The translations under genes and the position numbers were made by a program. The notes under the pieces were generated by a model that was not told where the DNA came from, did not search any database, and saw nothing but the letters and a program-made list of their open reading frames with translations. This document shows, piece after piece, positions 1 to 8,688 of a DNA stretch of 64,000 bases (the first letter of the stretch is position 1; the number at the start of each line of letters is the position of its first letter). Source of the stretch: Streptomyces sp. B3I8 (GTDB lineage: Bacteria; Actinomycetota; Actinomycetes; Streptomycetales; Streptomycetaceae); assembly GCF_030816915.1 (NCBI RefSeq), contig NZ_JAUSYN010000002.1, forward strand, positions 2,431,501-2,495,500, in the 5' to 3' direction.

Positions 1-192
1 GTGAGCGGCATGAGCTGCGGGCACTGCGAGGGTGCCGTCGGAAGCGAGATCTCCGAACTGGACGGGGTCAGCTCCGTCAAGGCCGTCGCCTCCACCGGTG
101 AGGTCACCGTCGTCTCCGCCGCCCCGCTCGAGGAGGCCGCCGTCCGCGCCGCGGTGGACGAGGCCGGATTCGAGCTCGTCGGCACCCTCTGA
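1..192 (+). CDS. copZ: Copper chaperone CopZ-like HMA protein, 5' end cut by window edge
   Basis: A small heavy-metal-associated domain with the metal-binding motif GMSCGHC at the very start of the window. Family members bind Cu(I) through the two cysteines and hand it to a copper ATPase in the cytoplasm. The visible part is 63 residues and ends in a normal beta-alpha-beta-beta-alpha-beta pattern (VSSVKAVASTGEVTV, then VRAAVDEAGFELV). The GTG at base 1 is probably an internal valine, because homologues usually have a beta strand before the CxxC motif, so the true start lies to the left. It sits 28 bases before the copper ATPase gene on the same strand, which fits a copper-resistance operon. 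Confidence 0.85.
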   Translation: MSGMSCGHCEGAVGSEISELDGVSSVKAVASTGEVTVVSAAPLEEAAVRAAVDEAGFELVGTL

Positions 193-220
193 GAATCCGA
201 GAGACGGAAGCCGGTAGCCC

Positions 221-2575
221 ATGACCAGCACCACCGCCCCCGGGCCCGCCACGGGGACCCCGGCGCCGGACGACACCTCCCGCGCCGAGGTCGAGCTGCT
301 CATCGGCGGGATGACCTGCGCCTCCTGCGCGGCCCGCGTCGAGAAGAAACTCAACCGCATGGAGGGCGTCACCGCCACGGTCAACTACGCGACCGAGAAG
401 GCCAAGGTGGCGTACCCGACGGAGGTCGCCGTCGACGACCTGATCGCGACGGTGGTGAGGACCGGGTACACGGCACGGGAGAAGACCCCGCCGCCACCAC
501 CGGAACCGCGGCCCCGACAGGGGGATGCGCCGCAGGCAGCGCAGGCGGGCGGCGAGGCGCCGGGGTCGGGCGGCCCCGGCGCCGAGCTCGCTTCCCTCCG
601 GCAGCGGCTCGTCATCTCGGCGCTGCTCGCCGCGCCGGTCGTGCTGTTCGCCATGGTCCCCGCGCTGCAGTTCGACAACTGGCAGTGGCTCTCACTCACG
701 CTCGCCGCGCCCGTCGTCGTCTGGGGCGGGCTGCCGTTCCACCGGGCCGCGTACACCAACGTGCGGCACGGGGCGGCCACCATGGACACCCTCGTCTCGC
801 TCGGCACGCTCGCCGCCTTCGGCTGGTCGCTGTGGGCACTGTTCCGGGGCGACGCCGGCATGCCCGGCATGCGGCACGGCTTCGAGTGGACGGTGACCCG
901 CACGGACGGGGCGTCGACCATCTATCTGGAGGTCGCCGCCGGGGTGATCACCCTCATCCTGCTCGGCCGCTACCTGGAGGCCCGCTCCAAGCGGCGGGCG
1001 GGCGCCGCGCTGCGTGCCCTGCTCGAACTGGGCGCGAAGGACGTCGCCGTGCTGCGGGACGGCCGTGAAGTGCGGGTGCCGGTGAACGCGCTGGGCGTCG
1101 GCGACCGGTTCGTCGTACGGCCCGGCGAGAAGATCGCCACCGACGGGACCGTGGTGGAGGGCTCCTCCGCCGTCGACGCCGCCATGCTGACCGGCGAATC
1201 GGTGCCGGTGGACGTGACCGTGGGCGACACGGTCACCGGGGCCACCGTGAACGCCGGGGGCCGACTGGTCGTCGAGGCCACCCGGGTCGGGGCGGACACC
1301 CAACTCGCGCGGATGGCGCGGCTGGTGGAGGACGCGCAGAACGGGAAGGCCGAGGTGCAGCGGCTGGCCGACCGGGTCTCCGCGGTCTTCGTCCCCGTGG
1401 TGCTGCTGCTCGCGGCCGGCACGTTCGGCGTGTGGCTCGGCGTCACCGGCGACTCGGTGGCCGCGTTCACGGCGGCGGTCGCCGTGCTGATCATCGCCTG
1501 TCCGTGCGCGCTGGGGCTGGCCACGCCGACCGCGCTGATGGTCGGCACCGGCCGGGGCGCCCAGCTCGGCATCCTGATCAAGGGCCCCGAGGTACTGGAG
1601 TCCACCCGTCGTGTGGACACGGTGGTGCTGGACAAGACCGGCACCGTGACCACCGGTCGGATGACGCTCCAGGACGTCTGCGCGGCCGAGGGAACCGACC
1701 GGCGGGAGCTGCTGCGGCTCGCGGGCGCGCTGGAGGACGCATCGGAGCATCCGGTGGCGCGCGCGATCGCCGCAGGCGCCCGGGAACGCCTCCGCACGGC
1801 GCACGCCCCCGGCGCGCGGGAGGACGAGGGCGCCTTGCCCGCCGTCGAACACTTCGAGAACGTTCCCGGGCGCGGTGTGCGCGGGCGCGTGGCGGGGCGC
1901 GAGGTGGCGGTGGGCCGGCTCGCCGAGGCGACGGCCGCGCTCCCGGAGGAGTTGGCACGGGCACGCGCGGCGGCGGAGGCCGAGGGGCGTACGGCCGTGG
2001 TCGTCGCCCTCGACGGAACGGCGGCCGGCGTACTGGCGGTGGCCGACGCGGTCAAGGACACCAGCGCCGAGGCCGTACGGCGGCTGCGCGCGCTGGGGCT
2101 GACGCCGGTGCTGCTGACCGGGGACAACCGGGCGGTCGCCGAGGCGGTGGCGCGGAGCGTCGGCATCGACGAGGTGATCGCCGAGGTGCTGCCCGAGGAC
2201 AAGGTCGCCGAGGTCCGGCGGCTGCAGCGCGAGGGCCGTACGGTCGCCATGGTCGGCGACGGCGTCAACGACGCGGCGGCCCTGGCCACCGCCGATCTGG
2301 GGCTGGCCATGGGCACCGGGACGGACGCCGCGATCGAGGCCGGTGACCTCACCCTCGTCCGGGGCGATCTGCGGGCGGCGGCGGACGCGATCCGGCTGTC
2401 CCGGCGGACGCTCGCCACGATCAAGGGGAACCTGGTCTGGGCGTTCGGTTACAACGTGGCCGCGCTGCCGCTGGCGGCGGCAGGGCTGCTGAACCCGATG
2501 ATCGCGGGGGCCGCGATGGCCTTCTCGTCGGTGTTCGTGGTGACCAACAGCCTGCGGCTGCGGTCGTTCTCCTGA
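221..2575 (+). CDS. copA: Copper-translocating P-type ATPase (CopA)
   Basis: A P1B-type ATPase of 784 residues that exports Cu(I) across the plasma membrane using ATP. One N-terminal HMA domain carries GGMTCASC (Cys33 and Cys36). It is followed by a proline-rich linker, paired transmembrane helices, the actuator motif TGES near residue 325, the intramembrane CPC motif at about 427-429, the phosphorylated Asp in DKTGT near 471, the SEHP motif, TGDN, and the hinge motif GDGVND near 679. A purine-rich Shine-Dalgarno sequence (GACGGAAG) precedes the ATG. Length and motif order are normal for the family. The upstream chaperone supports copper as substrate; Ag(I) is possible but not separable by sequence. 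Confidence 0.97.
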   Translation: MTSTTAPGPATGTPAPDDTSRAEVELLIGGMTCASCAARVEKKLNRMEGVTATVNYATEKAKVAYPTEVAVDDLIATVVRTGYTAREKTPPPPPEPRPRQGDAPQAAQAGGEAPGSGGPGAELASLRQRLVISALLAAPVVLFAMVPALQFDNWQWLSLTLAAPVVVWGGLPFHRAAYTNVRHGAATMDTLVSLGTLAAFGWSLWALFRGDAGMPGMRHGFEWTVTRTDGASTIYLEVAAGVITLILLGRYLEARSKRRAGAALRALLELGAKDVAVLRDGREVRVPVNALGVGDRFVVRPGEKIATDGTVVEGSSAVDAAMLTGESVPVDVTVGDTVTGATVNAGGRLVVEATRVGADTQLARMARLVEDAQNGKAEVQRLADRVSAVFVPVVLLLAAGTFGVWLGVTGDSVAAFTAAVAVLIIACPCALGLATPTALMVGTGRGAQLGILIKGPEVLESTRRVDTVVLDKTGTVTTGRMTLQDVCAAEGTDRRELLRLAGALEDASEHPVARAIAAGARERLRTAHAPGAREDEGALPAVEHFENVPGRGVRGRVAGREVAVGRLAEATAALPEELARARAAAEAEGRTAVVVALDGTAAGVLAVADAVKDTSAEAVRRLRALGLTPVLLTGDNRAVAEAVARSVGIDEVIAEVLPEDKVAEVRRLQREGRTVAMVGDGVNDAAALATADLGLAMGTGTDAAIEAGDLTLVRGDLRAAADAIRLSRRTLATIKGNLVWAFGYNVAALPLAAAGLLNPMIAGAAMAFSSVFVVTNSLRLRSFS

Positions 2576-2869
2576 GGCTCGGGGGCGGGCTCGGGCCTGG
2601 GCTCGGGCTCGGGCCCACTGCCCCCGCACCCCCTGCGCCCCCGTGGTCTCGGCCGAAGCTCCTGGCCTTCGATTATTACGATGAGCATTCTTCTGATGAC
2701 GAGGTAAGAGACCCCCTAGAGTCCGGAGCGCGCCTCACATAAGCTCTTCACAAGGCTCGCGCATCTTCCTTACGCTGGGTCTCGATCGCCATATCGAGGC
2801 ACTTGCGCACCTTCGGGGGATATGCAAGAGACGCAGATCACAGTGATGTGAATGTAACCATCGAAGGGG

Positions 2870-3251
2870 TTCGTGGGTCTAAGTTGGCGATGTCAGAAGC
2901 GTCTTGGGGGGCGCGACTGACATCTGGGGATGTCTTGGGGGACGTTCCCGGAAAGAGGTGCCTTGTGCTCGAGGCAGGCCCGTGGCCGGCCGAGAGCAGA
3001 AGGAAGCGTTGCCGGGGCACGTACACCGGGGAGCTTTGAGCGGCCCTCCCGCGCGTGCGCGTCCCGGCAGGCGACAACATGCGGCGCGAGCCGCGGACAC
3101 AGTGGTACGGCGGGTTCTGCTCGGCCGTGCCCACAGCGATTCAGGCGCTGTCTCCAGACGCCCGGCCGGATCCCGTGGGGGGAATCCGTACCGGGACACG
3201 GGAAGGCGCCCTGGTCGCCGGCCCGTGGGGGGACCGGTGAACCAGGGCGCC
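2870..3251 (+). ncRNA. Candidate small RNA or short-peptide transcript upstream of citrate synthase
   Basis: Inference only. An A/T-rich promoter-like stretch (2660-2880) leads into about 350 bases with no long open frame of Streptomyces-like codon bias. This ends in a perfect 11-bp stem hairpin followed by a short T-rich tract, the layout of an independent rightward transcription unit. It converges on the citrate synthase gene. I recall that S. coelicolor has a small RNA named after its citrate synthase locus, but I cannot verify that or its identity with this stretch. It could instead encode the 24-residue peptide from GTG 2965. Confidence 0.28.
3205..3251 (+). terminator. Rho-independent-type hairpin
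   Basis: A perfect 11-bp inverted repeat, GGCGCCCTGGT at 3205-3215 and ACCAGGGCGCC at 3241-3251, with a 25-base loop, followed by TTCTGTCGTTT. It closes the interval that lacks a recognisable gene, which is why a non-coding transcript is suspected. Confidence 0.6.
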
Positions 3252-3292
3252 TTCTGTCGTTTCCGTCGTCGGGTGCGGGGAGGGGGGCCGGG

Positions 3293-3418
3293 CCGGTTCT
3301 TTCGCCCCCGCCGCCCCTCCCCTTCTTCGCCTGGGGGGCTTCGCCCCCCCGGACCACCCCTCAAAGATTGCGCCCACGCGGCGGAGCCGCATGTCGACAC
3401 GGCCCCGCGCCCCTTGTC
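3293..3418. repeat. Streptomyces-type GC-rich intergenic repeat, copy A
   Basis: This stretch begins TTCGCCCCCGCCGCCCCT, continues with a CTTCGCCCCC block, and contains GCGGCGGAGCCGCATGTCG and GCGCCCCTTG. Related sequence recurs in intergenic DNA at about 19856-20035 and 48803-48900 in this window. It lies between the 3205-3251 hairpin and the stop codon of the leftward citrate synthase gene, so it may be part of that transcript's 3' region. Confidence 0.5.
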
Positions 3419-3437
3419 GAGGCCCGGGGAGACGACG

Positions 3438-4727
3438 TCAGCGCTGCTCGACCGGGACGAAATCGCGCTCGACCACGCCCGTGTAGATCTGGCGCGGGCG
3501 GCCGATGCGGGAGCCGGGCTCCTTGATCATTTCGGTCCACTGGGCGATCCAGCCGGGGAGCCGGCCGAGGGCGAACAGGACCGTGAACATCTCGGTCGGG
3601 AAGCCCATGGCCCGGTAGATCAGACCGGTGTAGAAGTCGACGTTCGGGTAGAGCTTGCGCTCGGTGAAGTAGTCGTCGGAGAGCGCGTGCTCCTCCAGCT
3701 TGAGCGCGATGTCGAGCAGCTCGTCGGACTTGCCGAGGGCGGAGAGCACGTCGTGCGCGGCAGCCTTAATGATCTTGGCGCGCGGGTCGAAGTTCTTGTA
3801 GACCCGGTGGCCGAAGCCCATCAGCCGGACGCCGTCCTCCTTGTTCTTCACCTTGCGGATGAAGGTGTCGACGTCGCCGCCGGACTCCTGGATACCCGTG
3901 AGCATCTCCAGGACGGACTGGTTGGCGCCGCCGTGCAGGGGGCCCCACAGGGCGGAGATGCCGGCGGAGATCGAGGCGAACATGTTCGCCTGCGAGGAGC
4001 CGACCAGGCGCACGGTGGAGGTCGAACAGTTCTGCTCGTGGTCCGCGTGCAGGATGAGCAGCTTGTCCAGCGCGGAGACGACGACCGGGTCGAGGTCGTA
4101 CTCCTGGGCCGGCACGGAGAAGGTCATGCGCAGGAAGTTCTCGACGTAGCCGAGGTCGTTGCGCGGGTAGACGAACGGGTGACCGATCGACTTCTTGTAC
4201 GCGTACGCCGCGATCGTCGGGAGCTTGGCGAGCAGGCGGATCGTGGAGAGGTCGCGCTGCTTCTCGTCGAACGGGTTGTGGCTGTCCTGGTAGAAGGTGG
4301 ACAGCGCGGAGACCACCGAGGACAGCATGGCCATCGGGTGGGCGTCGCGCGGGAAGCCCTTGTAGAAGTTCTTGACGTCCTCGTGCAGCAGCGTGTGCTG
4401 CGTGATCTCGGTCTTGAACGTGGAGAGCTGGTCGACGGTCGGCAGCTCACCGTTGATGAGCAGGTAGGCGACCTCCAGGAAGGTCGACCGCTCGGCGAGC
4501 TGCTCGATCGGGTAGCCGCGGTACCGGAGGATGCCCTGCTCGCCGTCGAGATAGGTGACGGCGGATTTGTAGGCGGCGGTGTTGCCGTAGCCGCTGTCCA
4601 GGGTTACCAGACCGGTCTGGGCGCGGAGCTTGCCGATGTCGAAGCCCTTGTCGCCGACGGTGCTGTCGACCACCGGGTAGGTGTATTCGCCGTCGCCGAA
4701 CCGCAGTACTACAGAGTTGTCGCTCAC
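3438..4727 (-). CDS. citA: Citrate synthase
   Basis: Condenses oxaloacetate and acetyl-CoA to citrate, the first step of the TCA cycle. The 429-residue protein has the type I/II citrate synthase catalytic landmarks: histidine in the HADHEQNCSTSTVR region, GPLHGGANQ, the second histidine in MGFGHRVYK, and the catalytic aspartate in YPNVDFYTG. The start is set at GTG 4727 because a strong Shine-Dalgarno (GAGGGAAG) sits immediately upstream and the protein then begins MSDNSVVL. An in-frame GTG at 4739 would add four residues but overlaps that ribosome-binding site. It is transcribed leftward, convergent with the copper operon. Confidence 0.97.
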   Translation of the reverse strand: MSDNSVVLRFGDGEYTYPVVDSTVGDKGFDIGKLRAQTGLVTLDSGYGNTAAYKSAVTYLDGEQGILRYRGYPIEQLAERSTFLEVAYLLINGELPTVDQLSTFKTEITQHTLLHEDVKNFYKGFPRDAHPMAMLSSVVSALSTFYQDSHNPFDEKQRDLSTIRLLAKLPTIAAYAYKKSIGHPFVYPRNDLGYVENFLRMTFSVPAQEYDLDPVVVSALDKLLILHADHEQNCSTSTVRLVGSSQANMFASISAGISALWGPLHGGANQSVLEMLTGIQESGGDVDTFIRKVKNKEDGVRLMGFGHRVYKNFDPRAKIIKAAAHDVLSALGKSDELLDIALKLEEHALSDDYFTERKLYPNVDFYTGLIYRAMGFPTEMFTVLFALGRLPGWIAQWTEMIKEPGSRIGRPRQIYTGVVERDFVPVEQR

Positions 4728-4833
4728 GTCTTCCCTCACCCGACGTAGTGCCTCATCTTCGAGGTGCCCTGACTGTCTCTACCATCCCCCATTCGGCGCA
4801 GAAGCGTGCACTCGGGGTCGGCCGTTGGGCGCA

Positions 4834-4856
4834 TTGGCGGCACTGAGTGCCGCCAA
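4834..4856 (-). terminator. Hairpin terminator downstream of the RecD2 gene
   Basis: A perfect 10-bp stem, TTGGCGGCAC and GTGCCGCCAA, around a 3-base loop. It lies 70 bases beyond the stop codon of the leftward helicase gene and upstream of the citrate synthase start, so it probably separates the two leftward units. Confidence 0.5.
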
Positions 4857-4925
4857 CCTGCTCATCCTGCCCCCTTCGCTCCGGTTGCGGAAGTGCTCTG
4901 TGACCTTCGCGACTCATTTGATCGA

Positions 4926-7193
4926 TCATTTGTGGACGGCGGAGCCGGCGAGGCGGAAATCCAGTGCGGTGCACCGGCGGCCCGCCGAGACGGTGCGCAC
5001 CGCTTGGCCGATCGCCTTGCGGGAGCCGACGAGGACGACCAGCCGCTTGGCCCGGGTGACCGCCGTGTAGAGCAGATTGCGCTGGAGCATCATCCAGGCG
5101 CCGGTGGTCACCGGGATGACGACCGCCGGGTACTCGCTGCCCTGGGAGCGGTGGATGGTGACGGCGTAGGCGTGTGCCAGTTCGTCCAGCTCGTCGAAGT
5201 CGTAGGGAACCTCCTCGTCCTCGTCGGTGAGCACCGTCAGGCGCTGCTCGACGAGGTCGAGGGAGGTGACGACGCCGACGGTGCCGTTGAAGACGCCGTT
5301 CTCGCCCTTGTCGTAGTTGTTGCGGATCTGGGTGACCTTGTCGCCGACGCGGAACACCCGGCCGCCGAACCGCTTCTCGGCCACGTCGGGTCTGGCCGGG
5401 GTGACGGCCTGCTGGAGCAGCCCGTTGAGCGTGCCGGCGCCGGCCGGGCCCCGGTGCATGGGCGCGAGCACCTGAACGTCGCGCCGTGGGTCGAGCCCGA
5501 ACTTCGCCGGGATGCGGCGGGCGGCGACGTCGACCGTGAGCCGCCCCGCCTCCTCCGTGTCGTCCTCGACGAAGAGGAAGAAGTCCTTCATGCCGTCGGT
5601 GACGGGATGCTGCCCGGCGTTGATCCGGTGCGCGTTGGTCACGACGCCGGACTGCTGGGCCTGCCGGAAGACCCGGGTCAGCCGCACGGCGGGGACCGGT
5701 CCGCCGGCGGCCAGCAGATCCCGGAGCACCTCCCCGGCGCCGACGCTGGGGAGCTGGTCGACGTCCCCGACGAAGAGCAGGTGCGCGCCCGGGGGCACGG
5801 CCTTGACCAGCTTGTTCGCGAGCAGCAGGTCCAGCATGGACGCCTCGTCGACGACGACCAGGTCGGCGTCGAGCGGCCGCTCCCGGTCGTAGGCCGCGTC
5901 GCCGCCGGGCTTGAGTTCGAGGAGCCGGTGCACGGTGGACGCCTCGGCGCCGGTCAGCTCGGCGAGCCGTTTGGCGGCCCGCCCGGTGGGCGCGGCGAGG
6001 ACCACCTTGGCCTTCTTGGCGCGCGCCAGCTCCACGATCGAGCGGACGGTGAAGGACTTGCCGCAGCCGGGCCCGCCGGTGAGCACGGCGACCTTCTGCG
6101 TCAGCGCCAGCCTGACGGCGGCCTCCTGTTCGGGCGCGAGTTCGACCCCCGTGCGCCCCCTCAGCCAGCCGAGCGCCTTGTCCCAGTCGACGTCCGCGAA
6201 GCCGGGCATCCGGTCCTCCCCCGCGCGCAGCAGCCGCAACGTCTGCCCGGCCAGGGACAGTTCGGCGCGGTGGAACGGCACCAGGTAGACGGCGGTGACG
6301 GGGTCGCCGCCGTCGGGGTCGGGGATCTTCTCGCGGACGACGCCGGGGTCGTCCTCGGGGTTCTCGGGCTCGGCGGCGAGCGCGGCCAGGCACTCGATGA
6401 CGAGCCCGGTGTCCACCTGGAGCAGCTTCACCGCGTCGGCGATCAGCCGCTCCTCGGGGAGGTAGCAGTGCCCCTGGTCGGTGGCCTGCGACAGCGCGTA
6501 CTGCAACCCCGCCTTCACCCGCTCCGGACTGTCGTGCGGGATGCCGACGGACTGGGCGATCTTGTCGGCGGTCAGGAATCCGATGCCCCACACGTCGGCG
6601 GCGAGCCGGTAGGGCTGGTTCTTCACCACGGAGATGGACGCGTCGCCGTACTTCTTGTAGATGCGCACGGCGATGGAGGTGGACACCTCGACGGTCTGCA
6701 GGAAGAGCATGACCTCCTTGATCGCCTTCTGCTCCTCCCAGGCGTCGGCGATCTTCCTGGTCCGCTTGGGGCCGAGGCCGGGCACCTCGATGAGGCGCCC
6801 CGGCTCCTCCTCGATGATCGTGAGGGTGTCGATGCCGAAGTGCTGGGTGATCCGGTCGGCGAAGACCGGCCCGATGCCCTTGACCAGGCCGGAGCCCAGA
6901 TAGCGCCGGATGCCCTGGATGGTGGCGGGCAGGACGGTCGTGTAGTTCTCGACGACGAACTGCTTGCCGTACTGCGGGTGCGAGCCCCAGCGTCCCTCCA
7001 TCCGCAGCGACTCCCCCGCCTGCGCGCCGAGCAGCGCGCCGACGACGGTCAGCAGATCGCCGGCGCCTCTGCCGGTGTCGACGCGGGCGACCGTGTAGCC
7101 GTTCTCCTCGTTGGCGTACGTGATGCGCTCCAGGACGCCTTCGAGGGTGGCGAGCCGCCTCTCACCGGGGGCCGCGGGGGGCTGGTTGGGCAT
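4926..7193 (-). CDS. recD2: RecD2-type ATP-dependent DNA helicase (RecD/TraA family)
   Basis: A superfamily 1B 5'-3' DNA helicase of 755 residues, the stand-alone RecD2 form found in bacteria that lack a full RecBCD complex. The N-terminal part has the OB-like region and helix-hairpin-helix repeats typical of RecD2 (LVKGIGPVFADRI and GLGPKRTRKI). The motor follows, with Walker A GGPGCGKS near residue 373, motif II VVDEASMLD, LFVGDVDQLPSVG, and the C-terminal UvrD-like motif VTIHRSQGSEYPAVVIP. The start is placed at ATG 7193 (MPNQPPAAPGERR); a longer reading frame exists upstream but its codons do not look like protein. Role in repair or replication-fork maintenance is inferred from the family. 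Confidence 0.93.
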   Translation of the reverse strand: MPNQPPAAPGERRLATLEGVLERITYANEENGYTVARVDTGRGAGDLLTVVGALLGAQAGESLRMEGRWGSHPQYGKQFVVENYTTVLPATIQGIRRYLGSGLVKGIGPVFADRITQHFGIDTLTIIEEEPGRLIEVPGLGPKRTRKIADAWEEQKAIKEVMLFLQTVEVSTSIAVRIYKKYGDASISVVKNQPYRLAADVWGIGFLTADKIAQSVGIPHDSPERVKAGLQYALSQATDQGHCYLPEERLIADAVKLLQVDTGLVIECLAALAAEPENPEDDPGVVREKIPDPDGGDPVTAVYLVPFHRAELSLAGQTLRLLRAGEDRMPGFADVDWDKALGWLRGRTGVELAPEQEAAVRLALTQKVAVLTGGPGCGKSFTVRSIVELARAKKAKVVLAAPTGRAAKRLAELTGAEASTVHRLLELKPGGDAAYDRERPLDADLVVVDEASMLDLLLANKLVKAVPPGAHLLFVGDVDQLPSVGAGEVLRDLLAAGGPVPAVRLTRVFRQAQQSGVVTNAHRINAGQHPVTDGMKDFFLFVEDDTEEAGRLTVDVAARRIPAKFGLDPRRDVQVLAPMHRGPAGAGTLNGLLQQAVTPARPDVAEKRFGGRVFRVGDKVTQIRNNYDKGENGVFNGTVGVVTSLDLVEQRLTVLTDEDEEVPYDFDELDELAHAYAVTIHRSQGSEYPAVVIPVTTGAWMMLQRNLLYTAVTRAKRLVVLVGSRKAIGQAVRTVSAGRRCTALDFRLAGSAVHK

Positions 7194-7578
7194 GAGCCGA
7201 CGGTACCGGTGGGGTGTGACAGGGGGGTGGGCGCGGGTGGCTCCGCCGGGCGGGCGGGGCCGGGTGGAGCCCGGGTGGTGACCTCGCTCCGCCGACCGCC
7301 ACGAGGACGGCCGCCGGTGGTCCGCGGCACGGCAGTGGCACTGGTAGGGGCAGGCGGGCAAGTGCCGCTTCCCTACGCCCGCTTGACGGTCCGCCGACCG
7401 GGCGGTGGAGTCGTTCGGGCCGGCGTCCCCCGGGCGACGCGGCCCGATATGTCCGCCTCGGGGAGCACCCTCCCGGTCGGTCACGATTCGATTTCGGCCA
7501 CTCCACCCTCTTGTCACGCACTCGTGTAATCGTTTCCAATCCTCCGTGTAATCGATTCCACGAGGAGGTGGAACGGCG
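7194..7578. other. Intergenic promoter region between recD2 and the LacI regulator
   Basis: 385 bases between divergent genes. The right part becomes A/T-richer and holds two LacI-type operators and the ribosome-binding site of the regulator. The left part contains small inverted repeats (for example GCGGCAC at 7324 and GTGCCGC at 7362) with no clear function. No credible protein frame was seen. Confidence 0.6.
7525..7560 (+). promoter_or_regulatory. Two LacI-family operators upstream of the ribose operon
   Basis: Two near-identical 14-base sites, TGTAATCGTTTCCA at 7525-7538 and TGTAATCGATTCCA at 7547-7560, start 22 bases apart, about two helical turns. The second is close to a perfect palindrome centred on CG, the hallmark of LacI/GalR-family operators. 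They lie directly before the Shine-Dalgarno of the LacI regulator, so autoregulation and control of the whole operon are likely. Confidence 0.75.
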
Positions 7579-8688
7579 ATGGCGAGCATCAAGGATGTCG
7601 CCGCCGAGGCGGGTGTGTCCGTCGCGACGGTCTCGCGGGCGCTCAACGGCCACCCGTCGGTCAGCGCCGCCGCACGCGCCCGTGTGCTGGCCGCCGTCGA
7701 GACGCTGGGCTACCGGCCCAACGCCGTCGCCCGGTCGCTGCGCACCGACCAGACCCGCACGCTCGGCCTGGTCATCAGCGACGTGATGAACCCGTACTTC
7801 ACCGAGCTGGCCCGCTCCGTCGAGGAGGAGGCCCGCGCGCTCGGGTACAGCGTGATCATCGGCAATGCCGACGAGCGGCCGGACCTCCAGGACCACCATG
7901 TGCGGACCCTGCTGGACCGGCGCATCGACGGGTTGCTGGTCTCGCCGACCGACGGCGGTTCCCCGCTGATGCTGGACGCGGTGCGGGCCGGCACCCCCAT
8001 GGTCTTCGTGGACCGCTGGATCGCGGGCCTCGACGTGCCCGTGGTGCGGTCCGACGGGCGGGCGGCCGTGCGCGCGCTCGTCGCCCATCTGCACCGGCTG
8101 GGGCACCGGCGGCTCGCGATCATCGCGGGCCCGGCGGCCACCACCACCGGCCGGGAGCGCGTGACGGCGTTCCAGGAGGCGCTCGCGGAGTACGGGCTCC
8201 CCCTCCCCGACGACTACATCGGCCAGGGCGACTTCCAGGCCACGAGCGGCCGCCGCGCCACCGAGCGCTTCCTCGACCTGGACGAGCCGCCCGAGGTCGT
8301 GTTCGCCGCCGACAACCTGATGGCGCTCGGCGCGCTGGACGCCGTCCGCGCGCGCGGGCTGCGGGTCCCAGGGGACCTCGCGCTCGCCGCGTTCGACGAC
8401 ATCCCGTGGTTCGTGCACACCGATCCGCCGGTCACGGCGGTCGCCCAGCCGACGGGCGAGCTGGGGCGGGCGGCCGTACGCGCGCTCGTCGACCGGATCG
8501 AGGGCCGCCCCGGGGAGTCCGTCACGCTCCCCGCCCGGCTCGTCGTACGCCGCTCGTGCGGCGAACCGGCGGCCCCGCCGGCACCGGCGGACCCGCCGCC
8601 GGCCGGCCCATCGACACCGTCGGCCCCGACGTCCCCCGCCGAGGCCGCCTCCCCGTCCCCGTCCCCCGTACGAAGGAGTACGCCGTGA
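7579..8688 (+). CDS. LacI-family transcriptional regulator of the ribose operon
   Basis: A 369-residue LacI/GalR repressor. The N-terminal helix-turn-helix (ASIKDVAAEAGVSVATVSRAL) and hinge (GYRPNAVARSLR) are followed by a periplasmic-binding-protein-like sensor domain that would bind ribose or a related sugar. The last 30-40 residues are an unusual proline/alanine/serine-rich tail. ATG 7579 has an excellent ribosome-binding site (GAGGAGGTGG). The stop overlaps the GTG of the transporter ATPase gene by four bases, so the regulator is the first gene of its own target operon. The sugar specificity is inferred from the downstream ribokinase and ribose pyranase genes. Confidence 0.9.
   Translation: MASIKDVAAEAGVSVATVSRALNGHPSVSAAARARVLAAVETLGYRPNAVARSLRTDQTRTLGLVISDVMNPYFTELARSVEEEARALGYSVIIGNADERPDLQDHHVRTLLDRRIDGLLVSPTDGGSPLMLDAVRAGTPMVFVDRWIAGLDVPVVRSDGRAAVRALVAHLHRLGHRRLAIIAGPAATTTGRERVTAFQEALAEYGLPLPDDYIGQGDFQATSGRRATERFLDLDEPPEVVFAADNLMALGALDAVRARGLRVPGDLALAAFDDIPWFVHTDPPVTAVAQPTGELGRAAVRALVDRIEGRPGESVTLPARLVVRRSCGEPAAPPAPADPPPAGPSTPSAPTSPAEAASPSPSPVRRSTP

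Larger units (their letters stand above)
2576..3437. other. Long non-coding interval between copA and citrate synthase
   Basis: 862 bases without a convincing protein gene. Directly after copA is a G-rich run of repeated GGGCTC-like units (about 2577-2614). From about 2660 to 2880 the sequence is distinctly more A/T-rich than its surroundings and looks like promoter DNA, for example TAGAGT at about 2720-2725. Next comes a possible small RNA or small-peptide transcript ending in a strong hairpin at 3205-3251, then a GC-rich dispersed repeat. A tiny frame with a good Shine-Dalgarno (GGAAAGAGG at 2951-2959) starts at GTG 2965 and codes only 24 residues. I cannot tell whether it is translated. 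Confidence 0.5.

Noticed and set aside
2904..4748. Very long rightward frame across the citrate synthase gene
   Set aside because: It is the antisense shadow of citrate synthase, with Val/Asp/Gly/Leu-rich composition and no recognisable motif. The opposite strand has full citrate synthase motifs.
4740..4925. Possible small gene upstream of citrate synthase
   Set aside because: No frame with sensible codon use; the only clear structure is a 10-bp hairpin that fits a terminator.
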